DNA from: an uncultured Bacteroidales bacterium | GTDB taxonomy: Bacteria; Bacteroidota; Bacteroidia; Bacteroidales; Paludibacteraceae | NCBI GenBank assembly: GCA_937916355.1 | Contig: CALFTM010000030.1 | Location: 1-53,197, forward strand | Reading direction: 5' to 3' | DNA length: 53,197 bases | Position numbers and translations under genes: made by a program | The notes under the pieces: generated by a model | Database searches by the model: none | What the model was told of the DNA's origin: nothing | The model's input: the letters and a program-made list of their open reading frames with translations, nothing else | Shown: positions 1 to 7,356 of the stretch, in pieces | Numbering within the stretch: the first letter of the stretch is position 1 | How the letters are laid out: every line of letters begins with the position of its first letter

Positions 1-108
1 ACTCTCTTTTGTAAATGTCGCACCACAATACGCACATCTGAAAGAGTTTCCTCCTAAAAACTTGAATTTGTCGCCTCCACATGTGGGGCATTTCATTTCT
101 TCTTGCAT
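1..108 (-). CDS. Zinc-ribbon protein, N-terminal fragment (runs off the window)
   Basis: Reading leftwards from the ATG at 108-106, the first 36 codons contain two CxxC pairs (CPTC at residues 7-10 and CAYC about 18 residues later), the pattern of a small zinc ribbon. The gene continues beyond the left edge, so length and role are unknown. It starts 2 bases after the stop codon of the preceding reading frame (111-458), which suggests the two are cotranscribed. The zinc-ribbon call rests only on the cysteine spacing. Confidence 0.55.
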   Translation of the reverse strand, partial: MQEEMKCPTCGGDKFKFLGGNSFRCAYCGATFTKES

Positions 109-110
109 AG

Positions 111-458
111 TTACATTATCGTTTTTATCGTTACTAAATAATTCTTCAATTGGTTGACCTTGCGAGTTATCTTTGCTTGCTGTTCTGTTTTGTTCTCTGC
201 AGCAGCAAGTCCCTCGCACATTTCAGCAATGCTTTCCATACGCTCCTTTAATTCGGAAGCAATATCCGCATTCTTGCTCAATTTATCAGTAGGCATCGCA
301 CCAATCTTGTCGGTTATCGTCCTCAGAGCCTTCAAGGTTTCATCTTTCCATTCAGAATCTTCATCATGTAAAGCCTCTTTGATATTCGTAAATAATTCTT
401 GCACAGGAAGGTGCAATGCGGCTTTCACCCTTGTACTTACCTGCCTCCATAGGACCAC
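111..458 (-). pseudogene. C-terminal remnant of an unrecognised, helical protein
   Basis: An open frame of 115 codons, but only about the last 97 (from near 405) look like a natural protein: charged, helix-forming, rich in Lys, Glu and Ala, with heptad-like spacing. The first 18 or so codons lie inside ilvD in another frame and are probably not real coding sequence. I read this as the 3' end of a gene whose 5' part was lost when ilvD sequence became joined to it at about 405-424. It is followed at once by the zinc-ribbon gene. I do not recognise the family. Confidence 0.45.
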
Positions 459-894
459 CGCTCACGAACACCGCAGGAATGTTCAGTCGCATAGCAGCCA
501 TCAGCATACCCGGAGTAATCTTGTCGCAATTGCTGATGCACACCATCGCATCGGCCTTGTGCGCATTGACCATGTATTCCACACTGTCCGCAATGATTTC
601 ACGGCTTGGCAAGGAATAAAGCATACCGTCATGTCCCATCGCAATGCCGTCGTCAATGGCGATAGTGTTAAACTCTGCAGCGAAACACCCTAATTTTTCG
701 ATTTCAGCTTTCACTTTCTGGCCTATTTCGTGCAGATGCACATGTCCAGGCACGAATTGAGTAAATGAATTAACAACGGCAATTATAGGTTTGCCAATTT
801 GATCTTCTTTCATTCCGTTAGCTCTCCAAAGAGCTCGCGCTCCAGCCATGCGTCGTCCTTGAGTGCTGAACGAACTTCTGAGTTGATTTGCCAT
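364..894 (-). pseudogene. ilvD: Dihydroxy-acid dehydratase, truncated after about 157 residues
   Basis: The first 157 codons clearly match the N-terminus of dihydroxy-acid dehydratase, the Fe-S enzyme of valine, isoleucine and leucine synthesis. Visible family motifs are RRMAGARALWRANGM, the NSFTQFVPGHVHL segment, CISNCDKITPGM with its cluster cysteine, and FVSGGPMEAG. The family is normally about 560-620 residues. Here similarity stops at about 424, and the frame runs 20 codons into foreign sequence before a stop at 364-366. The catalytic remainder is absent. Either the gene is truly broken by a rearrangement or the sequence is a chimeric join. The candidate attenuator upstream (1001-1063 and 940-969) is what would be expected for an ilv operon. 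The start at 894 matches the family N-terminus. Confidence 0.85.
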
Positions 895-939
895 ATCTGT
901 AACTAAATTTTATTAACGTATTTTGGTATATGTAAACAT

Positions 940-969
940 CGAAGCCCTCCTCTAGCGAGAAAGGCTTCG
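940..969 (-). promoter_or_regulatory. Hairpin between leader peptide and ilvD, candidate attenuator
   Basis: On the minus strand a 13-bp stem (8 bp beginning CGAAGCC, then 5 bp including one G-T pair) closes a GCTA loop. It lies 31 bases past the leader-peptide stop and 45 bases before the ilvD start. It is not followed by a clear T-run, so it may be a weak terminator or a structure that masks translation. A partly complementary segment (AGGGAGGT, minus strand, 996-989) sits just after the leader stop and can pair with the 5' arm of the hairpin through about 8 bp including G-U pairs, giving a possible competing structure. Confidence 0.6.
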
Positions 970-1000
970 TTATGCGAACAGACTACACACCTCCCTTGCA

Positions 1001-1063
1001 TTAACAGCCGACAGCGACCGTCACGACAATATTGAGACCTATGTGTAGAATATGTAAACTCAT
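1001..1063 (-). CDS. Branched-chain amino acid leader peptide (20 aa)
   Basis: A 20-codon ORF, MSLHILHIGLNIVVTVAVGC, lies 107 bases upstream of ilvD on the same strand. Ten of its twenty residues are Leu, Ile or Val (3, 3 and 4). This is the composition of ilv leader peptides, whose translation senses charged tRNA. AAGG stands a few bases before the ATG, and a good Bacteroidota promoter lies directly upstream (1081-1109). A hairpin follows (940-969). The composition, placement and promoter agree with each other. Function is inferred from analogy with the attenuators of enteric bacteria. Confidence 0.75.
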   Translation of the reverse strand: MSLHILHIGLNIVVTVAVGC

Positions 1064-1080
1064 ATACCTTATTTTTTTTG

Positions 1081-1109
1081 CAAAAATACAAACTTTTTGT
1101 AAAATACAA
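1081..1109 (-). promoter_or_regulatory. Promoter for the ilv leader and ilvD
   Basis: On the minus strand TTG (1109-1107), 18 bases, then TATTTTTG (1088-1081) fits the Bacteroidota -33/-7 consensus TTG-N19-TAnnTTTG with one base less spacing. The leader ATG follows about 18 bases after the -7 element. Confidence 0.6.
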
Positions 1110-1259
1110 ATTTTTATTGCGACAAAAATCTTTCTTTTGAAAGAAAACTGCGCATCTAAGTTTGAATTTGTAAATTGCGTTCCTTTGTTGTATTAGACGT
1201 TTTTGTTAGGTTGAAAAGGACAATGATGGTTTGTTACAATAAGACGAATCGAAAGAGCC

Positions 1260-1679
1260 CTAAAAATTGTACACGTCAAGAATTATCCTAAATTCTGTGA
1301 CAATAGTAAGTATGACGAATATAAGGATTCCAATTATCAACAACTTGACATCGAAATTGTTAGAGATGAAGAGTTTTATAACCGCCCATTTTGTAAAGTA
1401 AAACGTTAAATAATAAATCAGAAATATGGTCGCAATTGTTATTGGGAATCCTCCCAAATACAGCATAACTATCGCCCAGCCAACTTGTCCAGCCCAAACG
1501 ATAGGAAATAGAAAGAGTCCGACTGTCACGGCAATCGCAAGCAATATGGGGAATAGTATGGCAAAAGGAATGATGCACTTCTTCAATGTAGGGTTGGATA
1601 CATAGTCGGGTAGCGACTCCAACTGCTTTTGGCGTAACTCCTTGATTTCTCTGCGTTTTTCCTTTATCCTTTCAAACAT
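1260..1679 (-). CDS. Hypothetical membrane protein, about three TM segments
   Basis: The 139-aa product begins with a charged helical stretch rich in Lys, Arg and Glu (residues 1-25). Three hydrophobic segments follow, at about 37-60, 66-90 and 110-133, so it should be an integral membrane protein with a basic cytoplasmic N-terminus. I do not recognise a family. It lies downstream of and on the same strand as the repeat protein at 1722-2852, with a 42-base gap, so the two may be cotranscribed. Confidence 0.6.
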   Translation of the reverse strand: MFERIKEKRREIKELRQKQLESLPDYVSNPTLKKCIIPFAILFPILLAIAVTVGLFLFPIVWAGQVGWAIVMLYLGGFPITIATIFLIYYLTFYFTKWAVIKLFISNNFDVKLLIIGILIFVILTIVTEFRIILDVYNF

Positions 1680-1721
1680 GGCATTGTATTTTAGAGTTCA
1701 TTATTTTTTAGGGGTAGGGTC

Positions 1722-2852
1722 TTATTCCCATGATAATGCTTTTTCATTATCTGCACTTTCGCTTTCGTCAAAAGTTTGCGTAGGTTCATTTTCTCCAACA
1801 TAATATTCAACATAATAATCGTCATGTATGATTATGGTTTTTCTTCCACACCGAATTCTATTAGTGCCTTCAATCGCTTCAAACTTATTACCGTCTGAGG
1901 CGATTTTACAATGGCAAATCAGAGTGTCGGAATTAAGTGTGTAGTGATATAACCAATCTTTATCGCAAATGATATTATTATGCGGAATCCCTTCATAATC
2001 CTGACTTCTCACAACATACACTGAAGCGTTGTCAGCCTTTACTTCGTAATTATAGCAGGTTATTCGATTTTTGTCCTTTAACACATCATAACCGAGAAAT
2101 TCAAATGTAGCAGGGTCGAAGCCTTCTACTATGCTCACCCTGTTATCTTCTATTTGATATATGAGGCTGTCGTTTTTCACGAAGAACTTGTCGAATTTTT
2201 GATTCTCTCTCTCTTCTGTCAAAACTTTGTAAGATGACGGACTAATGCCTTGCAAACGCGACGCGCCATATTTCGTATGACAATATAAATGAGCGCCATC
2301 AGTAGTTAAGCGCAAACCATCTATAGGAGAGGAGGATGGATCGAGTCCCAAAAGAATCCCATTTTGATAGTATTTGTGGTTTTTATCTTTTGAATATATG
2401 TCGTCAATCACTTCAAAAGTGGAAACATCCGCATCTGTTATAATACAATTTTTATAATATACATTTTGCTTGTCTTTCGAATATATGTCATCAATCATTT
2501 CAAAAGTGGAAGCATCCGCATCTGTTATAATACCATCTTTATAATATACATTTTGCTTATCTTTTGAATATATGTCATTGATTACTTCAAAAGAGAATAG
2601 ATCCGCATCTTTTAAGCGAAAAACGTTGTAATGCCAATTGCTGTATTTACAAACGATCATATCATGATTTTCGCAGAAATATATTCCGTAGGGATCCATA
2701 TAATAGTTATTGGATTTTTCGCTTATTTTGATGGACGGACCGTATGTTCGGCTGCAAAGAGTGAATCCCAAGAGGAAATACATCAGAGCGGCCATTGTCA
2801 GCACTTTAAATATTTTGATGGTTTTTGACGGCATAGACTTTGGTTTTATCAA
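1722..2852 (-). CDS. DKNYY-like repeat protein, membrane-anchored or exported
   Basis: A 376-aa protein with an N-terminal hydrophobic segment (about residues 13-33) that acts as signal or anchor. A cysteine follows at the end of this segment, but the lipobox is imperfect. The rest is built of short units of the form YSKDKxxVYYxxxxIxxAD, the pattern of the DKNYY family, whose function is unknown. Three neighbouring units (about residues 85-165) are nearly identical in protein and DNA and form an 87-bp tandem repeat. Later units are diverged. The C-terminus is acidic and probably disordered. Confidence 0.65.
   Translation of the reverse strand: MIKPKSMPSKTIKIFKVLTMAALMYFLLGFTLCSRTYGPSIKISEKSNNYYMDPYGIYFCENHDMIVCKYSNWHYNVFRLKDADLFSFEVINDIYSKDKQNVYYKDGIITDADASTFEMIDDIYSKDKQNVYYKNCIITDADVSTFEVIDDIYSKDKNHKYYQNGILLGLDPSSSPIDGLRLTTDGAHLYCHTKYGASRLQGISPSSYKVLTEERENQKFDKFFVKNDSLIYQIEDNRVSIVEGFDPATFEFLGYDVLKDKNRITCYNYEVKADNASVYVVRSQDYEGIPHNNIICDKDWLYHYTLNSDTLICHCKIASDGNKFEAIEGTNRIRCGRKTIIIHDDYYVEYYVGENEPTQTFDESESADNEKALSWE
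2374..2622 (-). repeat. 87-bp tandem repeat, about three copies, within the DKNYY-like gene
   Basis: The string GAATATATG recurs with ends at 2400, 2487 and 2574, exactly 87 bases apart, with strong similarity between. The 29-codon unit keeps the reading frame, so copy number can change without a frameshift. The outer limits given are approximate. Confidence 0.85.
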
Positions 2853-2891
2853 TCCAACATGGTGGATGCAAATGTATGATTTATTTCGTAA

Positions 2892-2930
2892 AAAATGGTG
2901 AGCAGAAGCATAAATCGGCTCACCATTGTT
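2892..2930 (-). terminator. Intrinsic terminator after the Dabb/MFS operon
   Basis: The inverted repeat AATGGTGAGC / GCTCACCATT (arms near 2894-2903 and 2918-2927) is followed on the minus strand by TTTTTTACG. It lies 56 bases past the stop at 2986. Confidence 0.75.
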
Positions 2931-2985
2931 TTCGAGGGAAGTTCAGGTCTTGTAAATCGTAATTGGCAGAAGTTGCCTTAGGTCT

Positions 2986-3288
2986 TTAGATTTCGTAATC
3001 CAGACATGAGCGATGGGCGGTGAATGGACGTACATCGCGGTCTGCCACTTTCACGTGTTCTGGGTGGACGGCATAATTTTTTAATGCGTCGAAATCCGTG
3101 AAGGTGGAATCCAACATCACATCCGCATTGGAACTCTCCAAACCATTGATGTTCACTTGGATGTCAATTAGACCGGGAACGATACCTTTTAATCCTTCCA
3201 ATCCCTTTTTGATGTTCAATTTGATTTCGTTTTTTTGTTCAGCGGAAAATTCCTCTTTCAACTGCCAAAGAATAACGTGTTTTACCAT
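2986..3288 (-). CDS. Dabb (dimeric alpha/beta barrel) domain protein
   Basis: The product is 100 aa, starting MVKHVILWQLKEEF, the usual opening of stress-responsive Dabb proteins, which fold as a dimeric ferredoxin-like barrel. Other family features are the GLEGLKGIVPGLIDIQV strand-helix part, the mid segment DVMLDSTFTDFDALKNYAVHPEHVKV and a C-terminal RSCLDYEI strand. The longer frame to 3417 overlaps the upstream transporter gene and lacks family similarity, so I place the start at 3288, which leaves a 4-base gap to that gene. The substrate is unknown. Members range from polyketide cyclases to proteins with no known activity. Confidence 0.85.
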   Translation of the reverse strand: MVKHVILWQLKEEFSAEQKNEIKLNIKKGLEGLKGIVPGLIDIQVNINGLESSNADVMLDSTFTDFDALKNYAVHPEHVKVADRDVRPFTAHRSCLDYEI

Positions 3289-3292
3289 TGTC

Positions 3293-4492
3293 TTATCGTA
3301 ATTTATGTTTATCAAAATATTTTTTTCCAAATAAGATGAATATAAGTACACCTGCAAGATTGCCCACCCATGCGTGCCAAAAGGCTTCCGTGTAACCAAA
3401 GTGGTTGGAGACGACACCTCCGATTAAAATGCCAAGTCCGACACCGATGTCCCAAGAGACCAGAAGAGAGGAGTTTGCTGTTCCTCGTTGGGTATTGGAT
3501 GCGAGATTGATGAACATAGTTTGAAAAGCAGGGAACATGTGTCCATTGCCTATTCCAATGATGAATGCTGCGCCAAAGTAGCAGAACTCGTTTTCACCTG
3601 CGGCAAACATCAGGTATCCGAAAAGAGATATGATACAACCGATGCTTGCATTGTGGGTGACTTTCCCTTCACGGAGGGAGCGTGATCCCATAAGACGGGA
3701 GATTGCCAAGCCCGTTGCCAAAAGGGCGAAGAAAAAACCTGCACCTTCTGCAATGCCCAATTGTTCCTGCCCGTATATTGCGACGTATGTGGAGACAACT
3801 CCGTACGAGAAGGAAAGGAAGAGCATACTAAGAGCTATTGGCCATGATGGAAGCAGAAAGCATCGGTCGAGTGAGATAGGTTGTTTGTCGGTTACAATCT
3901 CTTTTTGTGGAATCTTGACAGTTGAGCAGATGATGAGCCCCAATATAGCGACGAGCAAAGCTATCGCAAATATAAGATTGTAGTTTTGACTCGAATGGTA
4001 GATCCATAATGCGACCGACGGGCTGATGGCGGTTGCGATGTTGTTGCTAAGACCATAGTAACCGATTCCTTCAGACCTCCGTTTAGGGTAGAGTACGTCG
4101 ATGGCGACAGTGCTGTTGGATACGGTCACGAAACCGAACGGGACACCATGTAGCGTTCTGACGATGAAAAAGAACAGTAGAGACCCAGCGAAGATATAGC
4201 CTGCAAAAAATAGTGCGAAGATGGCGAACGAGATCACCAAAACTTTTTTCCGGGGAAAAGAATCCACAACATATCCGCAGAATAGACGAGCCACAAGAGC
4301 CATTACCACATAGCCGGAAAGCACAGACCCTATGACATCATTGCTTGCGTCGAACCTCTCTTTTAAGTAAATCGGCAATAATGGGATAAGAAGCATGAAC
4401 GAAAAGAAAATCATGAAGTTGCCAAGCCATACTTTCGTATAGTTCAGGTTCCATAAGCGTTCTGTACATTCTTCGTAATCCATTATTGCCAA
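3293..4492 (-). CDS. Major facilitator superfamily transporter
   Basis: The protein is 399 aa with about 12 hydrophobic segments. It has MFS signatures: GYVVDSFPRKKVLV, the conserved loop between TM2 and TM3, at about residues 73-86, and a second-half pseudo-repeat around SRLMGSRSLREGKV. The substrate cannot be read from sequence; the general form resembles drug/H+ antiporters of the YfcJ/arabinose-efflux type. The likely start is M1 or M4 (MDYEECTERLW). It is followed directly by the Dabb gene, so the two are probably one transcript ending at the terminator near 2910. Confidence 0.85.
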   Translation of the reverse strand: MAIMDYEECTERLWNLNYTKVWLGNFMIFFSFMLLIPLLPIYLKERFDASNDVIGSVLSGYVVMALVARLFCGYVVDSFPRKKVLVISFAIFALFFAGYIFAGSLLFFFIVRTLHGVPFGFVTVSNSTVAIDVLYPKRRSEGIGYYGLSNNIATAISPSVALWIYHSSQNYNLIFAIALLVAILGLIICSTVKIPQKEIVTDKQPISLDRCFLLPSWPIALSMLFLSFSYGVVSTYVAIYGQEQLGIAEGAGFFFALLATGLAISRLMGSRSLREGKVTHNASIGCIISLFGYLMFAAGENEFCYFGAAFIIGIGNGHMFPAFQTMFINLASNTQRGTANSSLLVSWDIGVGLGILIGGVVSNHFGYTEAFWHAWVGNLAGVLIFILFGKKYFDKHKLR

Positions 4493-4503
4493 TTATTTAA
4501 AAA

Positions 4504-7011
4504 TTAGAAATCCATATCCATGTCGTCTGCTCCGTCATCTCCTCCGATGCTGTTCTTACCTTTCTTGTTTTTCGATTTCATGTTTCCGAAACTGTAAGAT
4601 ACGTTGAGGTTGATGGTACGTCCCGACCAGAAAGACTCCGAGTATTGGTAGAAGTCTTCGTCCCATGTCTCAGACTTGTTTTGACGGGAGTTGAGCAAGT
4701 CTCTCACTGAGAGGGTGAGGGCTAATTTCTTGTCAAAGAATGTTTTTTTCGCACCAAGGTTCATGAAGAACGTTCCGAGGGTTTTTCCTTGGGCGGTAGC
4801 CTTTGGTGAGCGGTAGTTTCCTGTAAGTTCCACATTGAAGTTTTTCGGAAGGATGAAACTTGCGGACATTTTTGCATTCCAGCTTAAACTTGAACGGTCT
4901 TTGATGATGACTTCGATGTCATGCTCACCAGCCATCACATTATTGATAAGGAATGTTCCTCCGTTGAGCTTATAGTAGTAGAGTGTGAAGTTGGTGGTGA
5001 GGTTTGCCACTTTCCAACTGTTCTTCAAAGTGAGGTCCAAACCTGCGGAGTGTGACGTTGTCATATTCTGGTAGGTGGACATCAGTGCGTTGTTGGAACG
5101 CCAGCTGTAGCTTTGGATCACATCCTCTCTCAACTGGTAGTATGCGGAGGTGATGAAAGTATGTTTCTTTTTCCCGAAATATTTCACATAGTTGAACTCG
5201 AAGGAGTTGGTGAACTCAGGATCCAAATCAGGGTTACCAAATCGGATGTTGGTTGAATCTTCCACGTTGGTGTATGGGTTCAATCTGTTTCTCTTCGGAC
5301 GAGAGATACGACGGGTGTAGCTCAATTGCAACTCGTCGTCTTCTGTGATCGTATAAGAGAAGAAGGCAGTTGGGAACACATCGAAATAGGGTTTTTTATT
5401 CGATTTTTCACCTGTGGTGTTTTGTTTCCACGACATATCGGTCAACTCTCCACGCAAACCTAACTGCATGGCAAATTTCCTAAATTTGTTCCCATAAGAA
5501 GCGTATGCGGAGTAGACGTTTTGTTGCATTTCGAAATCATTGAACAGATTCTCCTGAGGGATAAACTCTTCAGTACCGAAATTTTTGATGAATGATTTTA
5601 CATCACTTGCTTGGTTTTGCAGACTTGCTTTCAAACCAGCTTCCAACTTGGAACGTTCGTTGAGGGTGTTCAAGTAGTCGATTTGCGCCTCGACGTTGAG
5701 GTTCTTGTTCAATGTCGTTTGGTTCTGGTCGTAGTCTAAATCGAGGATTGCGACATCGAGAGAATCGAAATTGCGTTGCTCGAAGAGCCTGTCGTTGTCA
5801 TTTTTGTTTGTGGAGAAGTTGATTGCCCCACCGAGGGTGTGGTTCTCTTCAAACTTGTGTTCATAGTCCAAAACGGCGTTACCCATCAGCCTAAAGTTTT
5901 CAGTGTATGAATTTCTTTTCTGGAATGCGTCATAGTAACGGATGCCGTTCGTCATATATCCAGTTGTGTAGTCAAGGAATTGGTTGCGGTCTCGACCACC
6001 GAATGAGAACATTCCTGTCAGTCCGATTCGGTTGAGGCTATCTATTTGACAATCCAATCCCAAACGGAAGAAGGCTGAGTTCATGACGAAATCAGACTCA
6101 TTCTCTTGGTTCATCAGGGTGGTGTCGTTTTCGTTGTAGTACTCACGTTTATTGATACCACCACCTTGTGAGCGGCGGTTATTGTATCCCGCACTCGCAG
6201 AGATAGTCCATTTGTTTTTTACGAAGTTAATGTTTGCGCTCACATTTCCTCCCGGTTTTCCTCCCCAAGGGTATGAGATTCCTGCAGCTACCGAACCATA
6301 ATACATGGTGTTTTTGTTTGTGTTCTGTTTCATCACGATGTTGATGATTCCGGCAGAACCTTCAGCAGAGTATTTAGAAGAGGGGTTGGAGATGACTTCG
6401 ACTTTGTCGATGCTTCCAGCAGGAAGTTGTTCCAGAATGTTCGCTTTGTTGTCGTCGGTTAAGCCAGATGGACGACCATTGATGTAGATTTCAACGTTTT
6501 CGTTGTTGCGCATGGTGATGTTGCCATCCACATCCACATCGACGGATGGAATTTCGCTGAGGACTTCCGTTGCGGACATTCCTTCTGAAACTGCACTTTC
6601 ATTGACGAGGAAAGTCTTCTTGTCGATGTCCACTTGAAAAGATGAGCGTTTGGCTGAGACTTCCACTGCTTTCAAGAGGACATCATCCTCTTGCATGGAG
6701 ATTTTTTTGAAATTTCGCTGTGGCTTTTCTGGTGTAAGGATTACATTGATTTTTTTTGTGGTGAATCCCATGAAACTGATTTCCAGACGGTATTTTTTTG
6801 CTTCCAAACCGCTAAATGTAAACTTTCCGTCCAAGTCGGTCGGTTCTCCTGCGACCTGTTTTTCTTCTCCGTCGGCGAACAATAGAACGGACGCATTGGG
6901 GAGAGGTCCCGTCTCGTCTTCTACAGTTCCTGAAATTTTGTATTCCTGCGCGTTTGTTGTAAAGATGCTCAACAAACAAAAGAAAACACTAAAAATAAAT
7001 AGTTTCTTCAT
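4504..7011 (-). CDS. TonB-dependent-receptor-like outer membrane protein
   Basis: An 835-aa protein with a signal peptide (residues 1-21, ending at AQE) and a carboxypeptidase-regulatory-like beta-sandwich domain (about 24-105: SGTVEDETGPLPNASVLL). A plug domain follows (about 115-230, with SEIPSVDVDVDGNITMRNNE and YINGRPSGL), then a long beta-barrel of the OMP_b-brl_3 type with many aromatic turns to a strand near SVSYSFGN. A highly acidic tail (GDDGADDMDMDF) closes it. Such proteins take up ligands with TonB energy or act as related outer-membrane proteins. No SusD partner follows, so it is not a classical SusCD pair. The ligand is unknown. It is 11 bases upstream of the MFS gene on the same strand. 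Confidence 0.85.
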   Translation of the reverse strand: MKKLFIFSVFFCLLSIFTTNAQEYKISGTVEDETGPLPNASVLLFADGEEKQVAGEPTDLDGKFTFSGLEAKKYRLEISFMGFTTKKINVILTPEKPQRNFKKISMQEDDVLLKAVEVSAKRSSFQVDIDKKTFLVNESAVSEGMSATEVLSEIPSVDVDVDGNITMRNNENVEIYINGRPSGLTDDNKANILEQLPAGSIDKVEVISNPSSKYSAEGSAGIINIVMKQNTNKNTMYYGSVAAGISYPWGGKPGGNVSANINFVKNKWTISASAGYNNRRSQGGGINKREYYNENDTTLMNQENESDFVMNSAFFRLGLDCQIDSLNRIGLTGMFSFGGRDRNQFLDYTTGYMTNGIRYYDAFQKRNSYTENFRLMGNAVLDYEHKFEENHTLGGAINFSTNKNDNDRLFEQRNFDSLDVAILDLDYDQNQTTLNKNLNVEAQIDYLNTLNERSKLEAGLKASLQNQASDVKSFIKNFGTEEFIPQENLFNDFEMQQNVYSAYASYGNKFRKFAMQLGLRGELTDMSWKQNTTGEKSNKKPYFDVFPTAFFSYTITEDDELQLSYTRRISRPKRNRLNPYTNVEDSTNIRFGNPDLDPEFTNSFEFNYVKYFGKKKHTFITSAYYQLREDVIQSYSWRSNNALMSTYQNMTTSHSAGLDLTLKNSWKVANLTTNFTLYYYKLNGGTFLINNVMAGEHDIEVIIKDRSSLSWNAKMSASFILPKNFNVELTGNYRSPKATAQGKTLGTFFMNLGAKKTFFDKKLALTLSVRDLLNSRQNKSETWDEDFYQYSESFWSGRTINLNVSYSFGNMKSKNKKGKNSIGGDDGADDMDMDF

Positions 7012-7356
7012 TGATTAAAAATTGTTCGAGCCTTTGAGCTGACTTGTCACTTTTCCTTTCATTCTCAAATTCTCTGGGTTAGTGATAATTATTATTTTCT
7101 CTTTTTTATTTTTACGAAGTCATTGTGGAGAACTCATTTCTTCTTTGTCTTTAGTGTCAGCAACGATAGGAAGTGGAGAAAGGGCGAATCTCCTGAGTGG
7201 TCGGACTTTTCAGTTGAACCCAAATCGTCCCTTTCCCATACGGGTATTTGCACCCGTCCCAAATCCTAACATCTCTTCATTCGATAACAAAAGAAAATAG
7301 ACTAAGAAGAAAATAAACCAAGAGAAAATTTTCACTAACCTTCTCGTAAGTGCAGA
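7012..7356. other. Gene-free stretch between ftsH and the outer membrane protein gene
   Basis: These 345 bases hold a plus-strand open frame (7082-7300) that lacks any recognisable protein character. It contains no strong hairpin with a T-run. It should carry the promoter of the outer membrane protein gene and the 3' end of the ftsH transcript, but I could not place either with confidence. Confidence 0.4.

Noticed and set aside
903..1109. Minus-strand open frame of 68 codons over the ilv leader region
   Set aside because: It overlaps the far better leader ORF in another frame and has no protein character.
2374..2622. Repeat array that could be mistaken for CRISPR
   Set aside because: The units are contiguous, in frame inside a protein gene, and lack unique spacers.
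3289..3417. N-terminal extension of the Dabb protein
   Set aside because: It lies inside the MFS gene, and homologues start at MVKHVI.
7082..7300. Plus-strand open frame of 72 codons between ftsH and the outer membrane protein
   Set aside because: No recognisable motif and no promoter in front of it.
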